DNA of 64,000 nt from Verrucomicrobiota bacterium (GTDB lineage: Bacteria; Verrucomicrobiota; Verrucomicrobiia; Limisphaerales; UBA9464): the NCBI GenBank assembly GCA_947454705.1, contig CANGKZ010000023.1, positions 1 to 64,000 on the forward strand, read 5' to 3'. The position numbers and the translations under genes are program-made. Below, in pieces: positions 23,590-32,540 of the stretch (position 1 is the stretch's first letter; every line of letters begins with the position of its first letter). The notes beneath the pieces were generated by a model. That model made no database searches. It was not told the origin of the DNA and saw only the letters and a program-made list of their open reading frames with translations.

Positions 23590-25002
23590 CTATTGCGCAA
23601 CCCCAGGCGCTTCCCAGGCCTCGAGGGCGTGCTTCGGCGCGCAGTGAAGGAGGACCCGATCTTCATTGGCGAAGCGGATCCAGTTGCGCGGGGCGATCGG
23701 GCTGATGCGAAGCCGCAACTGACGGTGCTCACCGCCGGAGGGCATGGCGTTCCAAAAATGGAGCGTCTGGTCCCCGGAGGTGGCCACGATCCGGCCGTCC
23801 TGGGAAACGGCGAGCGCGGTGACCCCGCCGGTCTGCGCGCGCCAGGCCTCGGAGGGGAGTTCCTGCCGTGTGGCCACGTCGAACACGCGGACCCATCCGT
23901 CCTCGTTGCCGACAAAAAGCCGCTTTCCATCGGGATGAAACGCGATGGCGGTGTCGTAGTCCTCCGCCTGTCCGAGCGGGAAAAAGCCTTCGTTGACGGC
24001 ATCGGTCCGGTAGAGCCGGGCGCGCCGGCCGATGAATCCGGTGACGGCAATCCACCGGCCATCGGGGGACAGGTCGAGGCAATTGACCCCGCTGGCACCG
24101 TAGAGCATGCGTTGGTCGTCGGTGCCCGAGGTGGTGCGGGTCTCCAGGTTCAGCACGATGAGTTTTCCCGGGATGAGTCCCACGACGATGCGTTCATCGG
24201 CCGAGATCGCGCCGCGAATGCCCTGTCCGAATCCTGGATACGACCGAGTGCCCTGGATTCTCCAAAGTTCGTTCGGACCGTCCGCTGCCACGCCGGCGTC
24301 GATGGAGGACCAGATGAAGATCTCTCCGGTGTCGGAATCGCGCGTGACTGACCGCCCATCCTTCAGCATCGCGAGCGGGAAATGCCGCTCCGGGTAGCGA
24401 TGGGTCCGGTTGGAGTTTCGATCCCAGAGTTCCGCTCGGAGGGCAAGGGTTTGGTACAGGGTGAATCGACCGTCGGAAGAGGCGGAAGGATGCTCCCAGG
24501 TGTTGAAGGTGGAGATGCCGCCGATGCGGGAGGCCGGTGCTGGAGCGGATACGGGCCAGGTTCGCAGCGTTCCATCGTCGCTCACGGTCGCCAGCGATGG
24601 CGATCCCGGAATGAAGGCGAGATCCCGAATCCGCTCCGTGTGGCCCAGCAGGAATCCATAGCGTCCCTTGCCCGCAGTCCGGCTGAGCAGTTCGAGGGGC
24701 GGGGTCTGGGGGCCGGCTTCACCTGCCGGCTGGCTCAATCCGGGAGAAGTGTCGTCGTCGTACGAAACGGGACCAGAATTGGTCATTCCCACCCGGAAGG
24801 TTCGCAACGAGGTGTCGCTGCTCGCCACCGCCACCACGGGATCGTTCGGGGCGAAGGCGATGGAATGGGCCTGCGAGGAAAGCGGCGCATCGAAGACCGT
24901 GCGGTGGATTGATGTATCAAAAATGGTCAGATCGGTGGCGCTGCGTGCCTGGCGTCCGGTCACAACCGCGAGATAGCGGCGATCCGGTGAGAGGGTGCAC
25001 AA
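23590..25002 (-). CDS. WD40 beta-propeller segment, likely the 3' part of the interrupted kinase gene
   Basis: 470 codons of WD40-type repeats (for example HTERIRDLAFIPGSPSLATVSDDGTLRTWPV and later DGRIVATSGDQTLHFWNAM), enough for one seven-bladed propeller. It has no ATG start at its 5' end; the first possible start is a TTG at 25002. The frame is the same as that of the upstream kinase. The 14 codons between the kinase's TAG (25045-25047) and this point read PPAEKLLFTNWAPA without another stop. Kinase-WD40 fusions of about 1100-1200 aa are common in this phylum, so this is best seen as the separated C-terminal half of one gene. The propeller would bind partner proteins. Separate translation from the TTG cannot be excluded. 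Confidence 0.7.
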   Translation of the reverse strand: MCTLSPDRRYLAVVTGRQARSATDLTIFDTSIHRTVFDAPLSSQAHSIAFAPNDPVVAVASSDTSLRTFRVGMTNSGPVSYDDDTSPGLSQPAGEAGPQTPPLELLSRTAGKGRYGFLLGHTERIRDLAFIPGSPSLATVSDDGTLRTWPVSAPAPASRIGGISTFNTWEHPSASSDGRFTLYQTLALRAELWDRNSNRTHRYPERHFPLAMLKDGRSVTRDSDTGEIFIWSSIDAGVAADGPNELWRIQGTRSYPGFGQGIRGAISADERIVVGLIPGKLIVLNLETRTTSGTDDQRMLYGASGVNCLDLSPDGRWIAVTGFIGRRARLYRTDAVNEGFFPLGQAEDYDTAIAFHPDGKRLFVGNEDGWVRVFDVATRQELPSEAWRAQTGGVTALAVSQDGRIVATSGDQTLHFWNAMPSGGEHRQLRLRISPIAPRNWIRFANEDRVLLHCAPKHALEAWEAPGVAQ

Positions 25003-25044
25003 AGCCGGGGCCCAGTTCGTAAACAGCAGTTTTTCCGCAGGCGG

Positions 25045-25047
25045 CTA
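25045..25047 (-). other. In-frame TAG interrupting a kinase-WD40 reading frame
   Basis: A single amber codon separates two segments in the same frame (23590-25044 and 25048-27042). No other stop occurs across 3.45 kb, and propeller-type sequence lies on both sides. Confidence 0.7.
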
Positions 25048-27042
25048 CTTTCGGGTGGCGACGGCGAGCAAATTGGTGAGTGGCAGGACCTCCATTTCGG
25101 TGCCCAGCGGATGATCCCGTGACCAGACGACCCAGTTCCGATCCGGCGTGATCGCCATTGGGCCGAAGATATCCTCCAGCTTCCGCTCCACCGAGCGCGT
25201 GGTGAGATTGTAGATGCCGGAGGGTGCTGTGTAGGTGGCGCCCCAGAGGTTATTTCCCGCGAACAGCACGCGTTCGTTGTCGATCCAGAGCCCTCCCATC
25301 CGCCGGCACGCGGTGGAGTAGATCAACTCGCCGCTTTCCGAATTGGCGATGATGAGGATGTCGCCATCGCCGCACAGGAAATGCCGTCCATCGGGCGAAA
25401 AGGCCAGGGTGTGAAAGCCGTCGTCGAGAGCGACGTCGGTGTGTTTTGCGCGTGGATCCGGAACGGTGGGGCCCGGGGTGATGGATCCGGAGTGGGGATC
25501 GGCCCACCGAAGGACCCGGTCACTCATGAGCACGGCGAGCCGGCGTCTCACTGGTTCCCAGGCAATGCATCGCGGAAGCTCCGGATGGAGATTCAACGAG
25601 GTCACTTCATCCCCGCGGCACAACCATTGAAGCAGCCGCCACTCAAAGCCGCGCCGGCCGGCGTCGAGCGATGCGAGCAGTTCGCGTGCGTGGCCCAGGT
25701 TGCCCTGCTGGCGCGAGGAGAATGCCTGCGCCACGGTGGCGAAATAGGCGTGGTCGAGGGCGTTTGTTTCGGCGGCAAGGGCGCGGTGGGCGTTGCCGTC
25801 GGCATATCGACGCGCGGCTTCGGCGCGACGCCAGAACACGGTGGAGAACACGGCTCCGGTGATCAGGGCCAGCAGCAGCGAAGCCGAGAGGAAGGAGATC
25901 TTTTTGTTTCTGCGAACCCACTTGCCGGCACGTTCCAGCGGTGTAACCGGACGCGATTGAATCGGTTCACCGCGGAGCCATCGGTCGAGCTCATCGGCCA
26001 GCTCGCCGGCGCTTGTGGGGCGTCGGGCTGGATCTTTTTCGAGGCACCGGAGACAGAGCGTTTCCAGGTCGCGGTAGGCCGAGCGGGACGAATCCGAGAT
26101 GGCGGATGACCTGTCGCCGCGTCGGGAGGCGGCGAGCGCACGCGCCTGGCCCGGCGGGGCAGGATCGGTGTCGATGATCTTTCGAAAAATCTCCTCCTGA
26201 CTCTCTCCGGCAAAGGGAAGCTGTCCGGTGGTGAGTTGATACAGGATGGTTCCGAGGGCCCAAAGGTCGCTCGCCGTGCTGATGTCGCGCACCCGACCGG
26301 CAGCCTGTTCGGACGACATGTAATGCGGCGTCCCCAGATGCGCCGAGGAGAGCGTGATTGAGCTGTCCTGGTTGACGAGTTTCGCGAGGCCGAAATCGCT
26401 GAGGTAGGGTTTGCCCTTGGAATCAAACAGCACGTTGCCGGGCTTGAGATCGCGGTGAAGCACGCCGTGCTGATGCGCGTGCTGCACCGCACGGGCGATG
26501 GTGGAAACGAGCCCTGCTGCGTCGCGATCCGAGATTCGCGGAAGCGGCGAGGTCATCCGCTGCGCGAGCGAGCCGCCCTCCATGAGTTTCATGGAAATGA
26601 ACGGCTGGCGCCGGTGTTCGCCAACTTCATACACCGGCACGATGTTGGGATGATCGAGGCGGGCCGCGGTCTCTGCCTCCAATTTGAAACGTGCCTTGTC
26701 CGACTCCCCTACCAGCAGGAGGCTGCGGAACAGTTTCAAGGCCACGAGGCGGCGCGTGCGCGTGTCCTCGGCCTCGTACACGGCGCCGGATCCGCCCAGG
26801 GCGATCTCGCGTCGGACAATGTACGGCCCCAGGGCGCAGGGCAGTGCGGTGGCATCGAAGCCGGTGTCGATCTGCAGCGCATCGTCCATCGTCGCCGAGG
26901 CGGATTCTGGCCCGGGGGACTCCGCGGGAAAGGCGTCTTCGAACAGGACCTGTGAAAGGGCGCAGGCGGCGCACGGCTGGTCCGCAGGTGCGCGCGCGCC
27001 GCAGGTGCGGCAGGTGCGCGTGGGGCTGGACTCGGGATTCAT
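25045..27042 (-). CDS. Serine/threonine protein kinase (PknB type) with zinc ribbon and TM segment
   Basis: 665 aa up to an in-frame TAG. Residues 11-27 form a zinc ribbon (Cys11, Cys14, Cys24, Cys27). Residues about 73-345 are a Hanks-type kinase with the P-loop LGGSGAVYEA (82-91), catalytic Lys103, HRDLKPGN (Asp198) and DFG (216-218), so all key residues are present. A transmembrane helix (SFLSASLLLALITGAVFSTVFW) lies near 385-407. The remainder is the start of a WD40-type extracytoplasmic propeller that stops abruptly; the same frame continues in the next segment. An ECF sigma factor gene is 118 bases upstream on the same strand, a pairing typical of ECF groups regulated by kinases. Native length without the TAG would be about 1150 aa. 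Confidence 0.9.
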   Translation of the reverse strand: MNPESSPTRTCRTCGARAPADQPCAACALSQVLFEDAFPAESPGPESASATMDDALQIDTGFDATALPCALGPYIVRREIALGGSGAVYEAEDTRTRRLVALKLFRSLLLVGESDKARFKLEAETAARLDHPNIVPVYEVGEHRRQPFISMKLMEGGSLAQRMTSPLPRISDRDAAGLVSTIARAVQHAHQHGVLHRDLKPGNVLFDSKGKPYLSDFGLAKLVNQDSSITLSSAHLGTPHYMSSEQAAGRVRDISTASDLWALGTILYQLTTGQLPFAGESQEEIFRKIIDTDPAPPGQARALAASRRGDRSSAISDSSRSAYRDLETLCLRCLEKDPARRPTSAGELADELDRWLRGEPIQSRPVTPLERAGKWVRRNKKISFLSASLLLALITGAVFSTVFWRRAEAARRYADGNAHRALAAETNALDHAYFATVAQAFSSRQQGNLGHARELLASLDAGRRGFEWRLLQWLCRGDEVTSLNLHPELPRCIAWEPVRRRLAVLMSDRVLRWADPHSGSITPGPTVPDPRAKHTDVALDDGFHTLAFSPDGRHFLCGDGDILIIANSESGELIYSTACRRMGGLWIDNERVLFAGNNLWGATYTAPSGIYNLTTRSVERKLEDIFGPMAITPDRNWVVWSRDHPLGTEMEVLPLTNLLAVATRK

Positions 27043-27160
27043 CAGGGTCGGTTGCGAACCGTGGCGGATGCGTGTGGAACTCGGCGCGGCGGATCAACAG
27101 GGAGCAGGGGAAACCGGACGAAATCTTACTGCTGCGGTGCGGATCCCTTCGAGCGGCCGG

Positions 27161-28039
27161 TCAGGTTCGCAGGAGTCGCACGAGGTGGCGGAGTTCATCA
27201 TCCACCTCGGATTCGTGCGGCACGGTGGCCCGGATTTCCATGCGGACGCGTGCGGCGAACTGTTGTCGAAGGTCGTGCGCTGCCTTTCCGACCGCGCCTT
27301 CCGTGGTGCCGAGCCGTAGGGCGATGTCGCGGTAGTTCTCCGCATCGGGGCTGCCTTCGAGGGAGAGTCGGAGCGCAGCGAACAATTCACCGCGCCCAGC
27401 CCAAGCTGTAGCGACTTGGTTCAATGCGCGTGAAAACACCCCGCGGGCCCAGGCGCGTTCGAAGGCGACATCGGGCGAATCCCCGTCGCGCGCCAACGGT
27501 TCTGCGCGGAGGGCTTCGAGTTCATCCAGCGGCAGGGGAGAGATTCCTCCGCCGCGTTTGGCGGCCTGGTCGCGTTCGGTTTGGTCGCGCACCCAGCGTC
27601 GGAGCGCAACGAGCAGGAAGTTGCGAAACCGTCCATCGCCGGGCCTCAGCTCGCGGAGAAACTCGCGGCTGAGCAGATGCGCAAAGAATCCCTGCACCTG
27701 GTCCGCCGCCGCGTCGGGATCGGCTCCGCGTTGACGCAGGAAAATGTACAGCGGCTGCCAGTAGGCGCGCGCCAGGCGTTCCAACGCCTGCAACGACGCC
27801 GGTGCGTCTGCATCGCCGACGGCAAGGATCGCCGACCACATGGTGGCCGGAAACAATCCCGCCTGGCCGGGTGCAGGCGCAGGTGCGGGTGCGGGTGCGG
27901 GTGCGGGTGCGGGTGCGGGTGCGGGTGCGGGTGCGGATTCAGTCGCAGCCGCGGCCTTGGAGGCGTGCGGTTGTGCGGCGGTGGGGCTCAATCTCGATCT
28001 GATTCGATGGCGCGGAATCACCGGTGTTCCGCGAACCAA
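27161..28039 (-). CDS. ECF-type RNA polymerase sigma factor with Ala-Pro repeat leader
   Basis: Sigma-70-family factor of the Planctomycetes/Verrucomicrobia ECF type, up to 292 aa. Region 2 begins with FPATMWSAILAVGDADAPASL and contains YWQPLYIFLRQRGADPDAAADQVQGFFAHLL. The sigma-4 helix-turn-helix lies near the C-terminus (YRDIALRLGTTEGAVGKAAHDLRQ). The start is uncertain: no ATG precedes region 2, so a TTG at 28039 or a GTG at 28021 is needed; Met at 27841 would cut into the conserved FPATMW start. The leader encodes (Ala-Pro) x 11 from a hexanucleotide repeat. The kinase gene follows 118 bases downstream, and phosphorylation control of this sigma factor by the kinase is a likely but unproven link. 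Confidence 0.82.
   Translation of the reverse strand: MVRGTPVIPRHRIRSRLSPTAAQPHASKAAAATESAPAPAPAPAPAPAPAPAPAPAPGQAGLFPATMWSAILAVGDADAPASLQALERLARAYWQPLYIFLRQRGADPDAAADQVQGFFAHLLSREFLRELRPGDGRFRNFLLVALRRWVRDQTERDQAAKRGGGISPLPLDELEALRAEPLARDGDSPDVAFERAWARGVFSRALNQVATAWAGRGELFAALRLSLEGSPDAENYRDIALRLGTTEGAVGKAAHDLRQQFAARVRMEIRATVPHESEVDDELRHLVRLLRT
27870..27935 (-). repeat. Hexanucleotide microsatellite inside the sigma factor gene
   Basis: Eleven tandem GGTGCG units (plus-strand reading). The nine at 27882-27935 are perfect and the first two are degenerate. On the coding strand each encodes Ala-Pro. Because the unit is six bases, slippage changes length in steps of two residues without changing the frame. 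Confidence 0.95.
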
Positions 28040-28074
28040 GTTTCAGAATTGGGCCACTTGGTTCGCAGCGAAAA

Positions 28075-28113
28075 GAAAAAAGCGGATCCCGCGCGTGCAG
28101 GATCCGCTTTTTT
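28075..28113. terminator. Bidirectional terminator after the PQQ-propeller operon
   Basis: AGCGGATCC (28081-28089) pairs with GGATCCGCT (28100-28108), with A6 to the left and T6 to the right. It ends the minus-strand propeller operon 40 bases after its stop and could also work on the plus strand. Confidence 0.9.
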
Positions 28114-28152
28114 GAGGGCCGCAATGGGGAGGAGTTCCCCGAAGAACGGCGA

Positions 28153-29835
28153 CTACTTCGCCTGGACTTCGTCCTTCTTCGGCGCGTCGGTCACGACAGG
28201 CTTGGCATTGGCGCCCACGGCGAACAAATGCGTTTGCGAGGCGATGTACATCGTTCCGTTGGCGATCACCGGAGTGCTATAAACCGGTGCACCAAGATTG
28301 GTCTCGCTCAGCACTTCGGCCTTGGCGCCACCCTTGGCGGCGAGCACGACGAAATCACCGTCCTCGTCACCCACATACACCTTGCCGTCGGCGACCATGG
28401 TGGAGCCCCACATGTGGGCCTTCATGTCGTACACCCAGTGCAGCTTGCCGGTCTCGGCGTCGAGGCAGTGCACGAATCCGGAGAAGTCACCGATGAACAG
28501 GAGCCCGGTCTTCGGATCGATGCTCACCGAGGAGATTGAGCGCTTGATGCCCTTGTAGTCCCAGATCACACCGGTCTTGGTGATGTCCCCGGTCTTGGTG
28601 GCATCGAGGCAGACCAGATGGCCCACGCCTTCGCCGTGTTCGGGATCCTGGCCGGTCGGCACGTACACGCGGTTTTTATAGAACACCGGCGTGGAGTTGA
28701 TTTCGCTCGGGCCTTCCGCAGCGGGGTACTTGTAGGGCTTGCCGTTCTTGTCGGTCTTGTACTCGGGCGGATTGAGGTCGGCCCAGAAGACCTTCTTCAA
28801 ATACGAGTTGTCCTTCTCTTCCTCGCGGTCGAGCACCGGTCCTGGAAGCACGGGAACGATCTTGGATCCGTCGCCCTTCTGGGGCTTGGCATCGAGCGCA
28901 TAGAGCACGCCGTCGCCACCGCCGAAGAAGACCAGGTTCTTGTCCCCGATCTTGCCGGTGGAGGGTGAGGTCCACTGACCGTGAAAGATGCGCGGTCCGA
29001 TCCCGGCGTTGTCCTCGGCGAGGAGCTTGCCGGTCTTTGGATCGAGCGCGATGAAGCTCGGCGAGGTCGGGGAGGGAATGTTGACGTGCGTCCAGTCCTG
29101 ACCGTTGGAGGTGCAGACGTAGAGGATGCCATCGACCATCAGGACGGAGCAGTTCGACGCGTTGTGCGGGAACACGCCCAACTCGTCCATCATGTCGTAG
29201 CGCCAGATGATGTCGGCATCAGTCTTGCCGGGTTCCACCGGGGGCTTGCCGGTGTCGAGGGCCAGATACTTGGCCTCGTCGGTGTAGGGGCCTTCGTTGC
29301 CGTTGGCCATGCCCTCGGTGTCGAGGCACAGCACTTCGCATCGGCTGGTGACCACGTACAGGCGCTTGCCATCCACGAGGGGCGAGGCGAGGAGGCCCAG
29401 GTTCTCCCAGTCGTTCACCTTGCCGGACTTCAACTTCGGCACCACGAGCTGCCAGAGGAAGGCACCGGTCTTTTCGTCGAAGCAATACAGCACGCTGCGG
29501 TCGCCCACGTGGCGTTTGTCACGGGGCGTTTCATTGTTGGTGCCCACGTACACCTTGCCGCCGGCGACCACGGGATTGCCGTAGCTCTGGGAGCCGAGCT
29601 TGACCGCCCACTTCACATTCTTGGTGGTGGCGAGGTCGATCTCTTCGGTGCCGGACTTCACCTTGCCGGGGTTGAAGGACTCGGGCAGGCCGGTGGCGGT
29701 GGAGAAGAAATTCCGTCCTGGATCGTTGCCGCCCCACTGGGGCCAATCCTCGGCGGTGGTTGCGGCCGCGAGGGCCAGGCTGCACGCAGCGGCCCAGTGC
29801 AGGGCCGACATCGGGCGATTGAAAGTCTGCTTCAT
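28153..29835 (-). CDS. PQQ-binding-like beta-propeller protein (BamB/quinoprotein-like)
   Basis: 560-aa exported beta-propeller protein. The ATG at 29835 gives a signal peptide (MKQTFNRPMSALHWAAACSL, cleavage near TTAEDWPQWGG). The WPQWGGxxxGR start is typical of verrucomicrobial and planctomycete PQQ-like proteins. Repeated blades contain FDEKTGAFLWQL, LDPKTGKLL and LDAETGKLHWVYD. This repeat unit is shared by quinoprotein dehydrogenases and BamB. No CxxCH haem site or disulphide typical of alcohol dehydrogenases is visible, so enzymatic activity is unproven; it may be a structural or binding propeller. It follows a second propeller gene by 50 bases on the same strand and shares its promoter and terminator. 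Confidence 0.85.
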   Translation of the reverse strand: MKQTFNRPMSALHWAAACSLALAAATTAEDWPQWGGNDPGRNFFSTATGLPESFNPGKVKSGTEEIDLATTKNVKWAVKLGSQSYGNPVVAGGKVYVGTNNETPRDKRHVGDRSVLYCFDEKTGAFLWQLVVPKLKSGKVNDWENLGLLASPLVDGKRLYVVTSRCEVLCLDTEGMANGNEGPYTDEAKYLALDTGKPPVEPGKTDADIIWRYDMMDELGVFPHNASNCSVLMVDGILYVCTSNGQDWTHVNIPSPTSPSFIALDPKTGKLLAEDNAGIGPRIFHGQWTSPSTGKIGDKNLVFFGGGDGVLYALDAKPQKGDGSKIVPVLPGPVLDREEEKDNSYLKKVFWADLNPPEYKTDKNGKPYKYPAAEGPSEINSTPVFYKNRVYVPTGQDPEHGEGVGHLVCLDATKTGDITKTGVIWDYKGIKRSISSVSIDPKTGLLFIGDFSGFVHCLDAETGKLHWVYDMKAHMWGSTMVADGKVYVGDEDGDFVVLAAKGGAKAEVLSETNLGAPVYSTPVIANGTMYIASQTHLFAVGANAKPVVTDAPKKDEVQAK

Positions 29836-29885
29836 AGTCGAATCTGGTTCCTGAAATCGTGTCGTGCTTCTGCTGCTGCCGAAAC

Positions 29886-32273
29886 TCAATTTGCGGTGAC
29901 GCTGATGTTGTCGATGGCTATGCGCATGTCCTGCGGGGCGAACCCGTACAGGCCCGGCGAGCCCTCGGTGTGGGCGTGCTTGTGGGGCACTTCGATGTTC
30001 CACCCCTCGGGTTCGGCATCGCCCTTCTTCCACGCCTTGGCGCGGACTACGCCGGAACCATCGGCCGCGACATCGACGCGGGTCTTCAGATGATACCATG
30101 TCTCGGGCGACCACTTGAACGGCACGGCGACCTTGATGCGCTCCTGGTTGGAGTTGACCTCGATCTGCTGCGAGTTGCCCTTGAGGATGATGATGTAGCG
30201 CTGATTGATCAGGCCCACTTCCGACATCTTGCGCTTGTTGCCTTCGGTGAGGACGTCGGCCTCGACCGTGTAGTTCTTCATGTCGGGGAAGCCGAAGAAG
30301 ACCTGTCCGCGCTGGAACAGTTTGTTGTCGATCGTCTTCACCAGCGCCTGGTTGGTGCCGCCGTCGAGATCCTTGGCGCGGACTTCAAAGCGGAAGCGCG
30401 CGGAATTCCACGGGAGCGGCGGATAGGCAAAGGCGGTCGGGGATTCCACCGTGTTGGTGGTGATGTTGGTGAGCGCGAAGGTCTGGAAATTCTGATTCAA
30501 GGGAATGCCCGGAAGCACGCGACCCTTGATGTATCCCGACACTTCCGAACCGTCGGCGAGCTTCAACGTGGCCTTGAACTGACCGGCGCTGCCCACCGGA
30601 ACGCGATCTGCCACGAGCTGTCCGGCGGCGTTGAAGCTGCCCTTCATGGTGGCCTTCACCAGCGCGGTGGGAGGGATGAACGGTTCCCACTTCAACGTGG
30701 TGGGATCGACCGATTCGGTGACGGTGAAGCCGTTGGCGTCGAGCACGCGAATGCGGAAGGACTGGGTCTGGCCGGGGCGGAGGAGCACTTCGTACGGGAT
30801 GGCCTGGAGCTGCTTGGCGGCTCCCGGAGCGGGCCACTCGGGAGCGGCCGGAGCGGCGGCCACGCCCGCATTGGCCCCGGCCTTGCCGAAGGCGTAGAGC
30901 TTCTTGTCGGTCTGCAGGTAGAGCTTGCCGTTGTAGCCCACAGGCGAACCGAAGACGCGTCCGGTGACCTGCGTACGGCTGATTTCCTCAGCGCCATCGG
31001 CACCGGGCTTGAGCACGATCAGGTCGCCATTGGCCACGCTGTCGGAATCGGTCGAGGCCGCGGTGGACGCGTCCTTCATCGTCACGTACATGCCGACGTA
31101 GAGGAGTCCGTTGGCGTAAAACGGGGTGCTCTGGCGTTGTTCGATGCCCACCTTCTTTTTCCACAGCACCTTGCCGGTTTCGGCATTCACGGCGCAGAGA
31201 TCGCCGGTGCCGGTGACTTCGTACACGGTATCGCCCACGGGAACCGGAGAGCTGGCGAGGGAACCCACGGCATTGCGCCAGAGTTCAAACGTGGTGGGAG
31301 GGAAGACGTGCGGGGTGGTCGAATTGGTCGGATGCACCTGCGCCGGGGGAGGAATCCGGAACGCCGCCATGCGGCCGATTTCCGAGGAGTCGAGGTTCTC
31401 CGATTCGTGAAGGGCGATCAGGCGATCCTTGTAGCGGATCAACGCGGCGTTGATGCCGCCCTTGGCGCCGGCCTTGGCGAAGGCGAAGCGCCACAGGGGT
31501 TCGCCGGTGCGGGCGTTGATGGCGAGCACCGAGCTGTCGCCACCAGCGCTGTAGAGCACGCGCTTTCCATCCCAGAGGTCGAGCCAGGGCTGGGAGAAAG
31601 TGTTGTCCTGCGGACGGTCACCGGGGGCGCTCGACCAGACGAGCTGACCGGTCTTTTTGTCGAAGGCGTAGAAGCGGTCACCGGCCGCGCCGTGGGCGCC
31701 CCAGGCGCTGGTGATACCGCGGGTGATGACCAGTTCCTTGTCGATCACCGGCGAGGCGGTGCGGGAATTGGGGAAAGTGAGGCGGCCGAACTCCTCCATC
31801 ATGGAGTGTTTCCAGAGCAGTTTGCCATCGGCGCTGAAGGCCATGAGCAGGCCCTGGGTGTGGAGCGCGTACACGTTGCCGGTCTCGGGATCGACTGAAG
31901 GCGACGAAGTGGCGTAGCGGGAATAAACGGTATCGCTGAGGAAATCGTTCTCAGCGTGTTGCCAGATCTGCGCACCGGTTTCGGCATCGAAGCAGGCGGT
32001 GATCTCGCGAAGTTCGGGTCCGTCGCCGAGGTAGCCGTTGATGTAGAGTTTGCCATCGGCGATGACCGGGCTGCTCTGACCGGGGAAGTCGATTGACCAC
32101 AGCGGGGCCTTGGCATCGACCTTGGAGGGGAGACCCGTCTCGCGGGAGACCGAGGTTTGCTCGGGTCCGCGCCAGCTCAGCCAGCCAGTGGCGGCGGAGA
32201 GGGAACCCAGGGAAGCGACAGAGAAGTGGAGTGCGGCGTAGGCCGCGACAGCCGGGAAAAGGGAACGGTTCAT
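29886..32273 (-). CDS. PQQ-binding-like propeller protein with C-terminal lectin-like domain
   Basis: 795-aa exported protein, starting at the ATG at 32273 with a signal peptide (RSLFPAVAAYAALHFSVASL). Residues about 25-520 form a PQQ-like propeller (AATGWLSWRGPEQTSVSRE opening; blades with FDAETGAQIWQH, FDKKTGQLVWSS, VNAETGKVLWKKK). A linker with an Ig-like region (about 545-640) leads to a C-terminal beta-sandwich (about 650-795; NYTVEADVLTEG...IAIDNISV), similar to the concanavalin-like sugar-binding domains of DUF1080 proteins. The domain mix suggests a periplasmic propeller that binds a polysaccharide or glycan. It is the first gene of the two-gene operon; its promoter overlaps a strong palindrome next to marR. 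Confidence 0.85.
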   Translation of the reverse strand: MNRSLFPAVAAYAALHFSVASLGSLSAATGWLSWRGPEQTSVSRETGLPSKVDAKAPLWSIDFPGQSSPVIADGKLYINGYLGDGPELREITACFDAETGAQIWQHAENDFLSDTVYSRYATSSPSVDPETGNVYALHTQGLLMAFSADGKLLWKHSMMEEFGRLTFPNSRTASPVIDKELVITRGITSAWGAHGAAGDRFYAFDKKTGQLVWSSAPGDRPQDNTFSQPWLDLWDGKRVLYSAGGDSSVLAINARTGEPLWRFAFAKAGAKGGINAALIRYKDRLIALHESENLDSSEIGRMAAFRIPPPAQVHPTNSTTPHVFPPTTFELWRNAVGSLASSPVPVGDTVYEVTGTGDLCAVNAETGKVLWKKKVGIEQRQSTPFYANGLLYVGMYVTMKDASTAASTDSDSVANGDLIVLKPGADGAEEISRTQVTGRVFGSPVGYNGKLYLQTDKKLYAFGKAGANAGVAAAPAAPEWPAPGAAKQLQAIPYEVLLRPGQTQSFRIRVLDANGFTVTESVDPTTLKWEPFIPPTALVKATMKGSFNAAGQLVADRVPVGSAGQFKATLKLADGSEVSGYIKGRVLPGIPLNQNFQTFALTNITTNTVESPTAFAYPPLPWNSARFRFEVRAKDLDGGTNQALVKTIDNKLFQRGQVFFGFPDMKNYTVEADVLTEGNKRKMSEVGLINQRYIIILKGNSQQIEVNSNQERIKVAVPFKWSPETWYHLKTRVDVAADGSGVVRAKAWKKGDAEPEGWNIEVPHKHAHTEGSPGLYGFAPQDMRIAIDNISVTAN

Positions 32274-32339
32274 ACGGCAACGAAATCGTCCTGCAGACAT
32301 GGCGCACCATGGCCACCTCCCCCCTCGCTGGCAACCCAA

Positions 32340-32369
32340 ATGATACGGGTGCGTATCAATTCAGATCAA
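32340..32369 (-). promoter_or_regulatory. Promoter overlapping an 18-bp perfect palindrome, likely MarR operator
   Basis: TGATACG (32341-32347), spacer GGTG, CGTATCA (32352-32358) is a perfect 7+7 palindrome. On the minus strand a TTGATC box (32369-32364) and TATCAT box (32345-32340), 18 bases apart, embrace it. It lies between the divergent propeller operon and marR, the usual place for a MarR-family operator. Confidence 0.6.
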
Positions 32370-32540
32370 CCTTGGCGGAACCATGTGAAGCCCCCTTCGG
32401 CGTGGAGCGAATCCCGGTAGAGAATGGTTTCTGAGCATCGAGGGGCGTGGGATTGAGATGCCGAAGGCCGCGTGTTCTTGGCAAGGGGGTGGGTTCCGGG
32501 ATACACCGAGCGCGTCGTGGCCGCCAAAAAAAGTTCCCCC

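Noticed and set aside
29859-31898. 679-codon plus-strand frame antisense to the propeller gene
   Set aside because: The opposite strand encodes a clear signal peptide and propeller blades; this frame has no similarity to any family I know.
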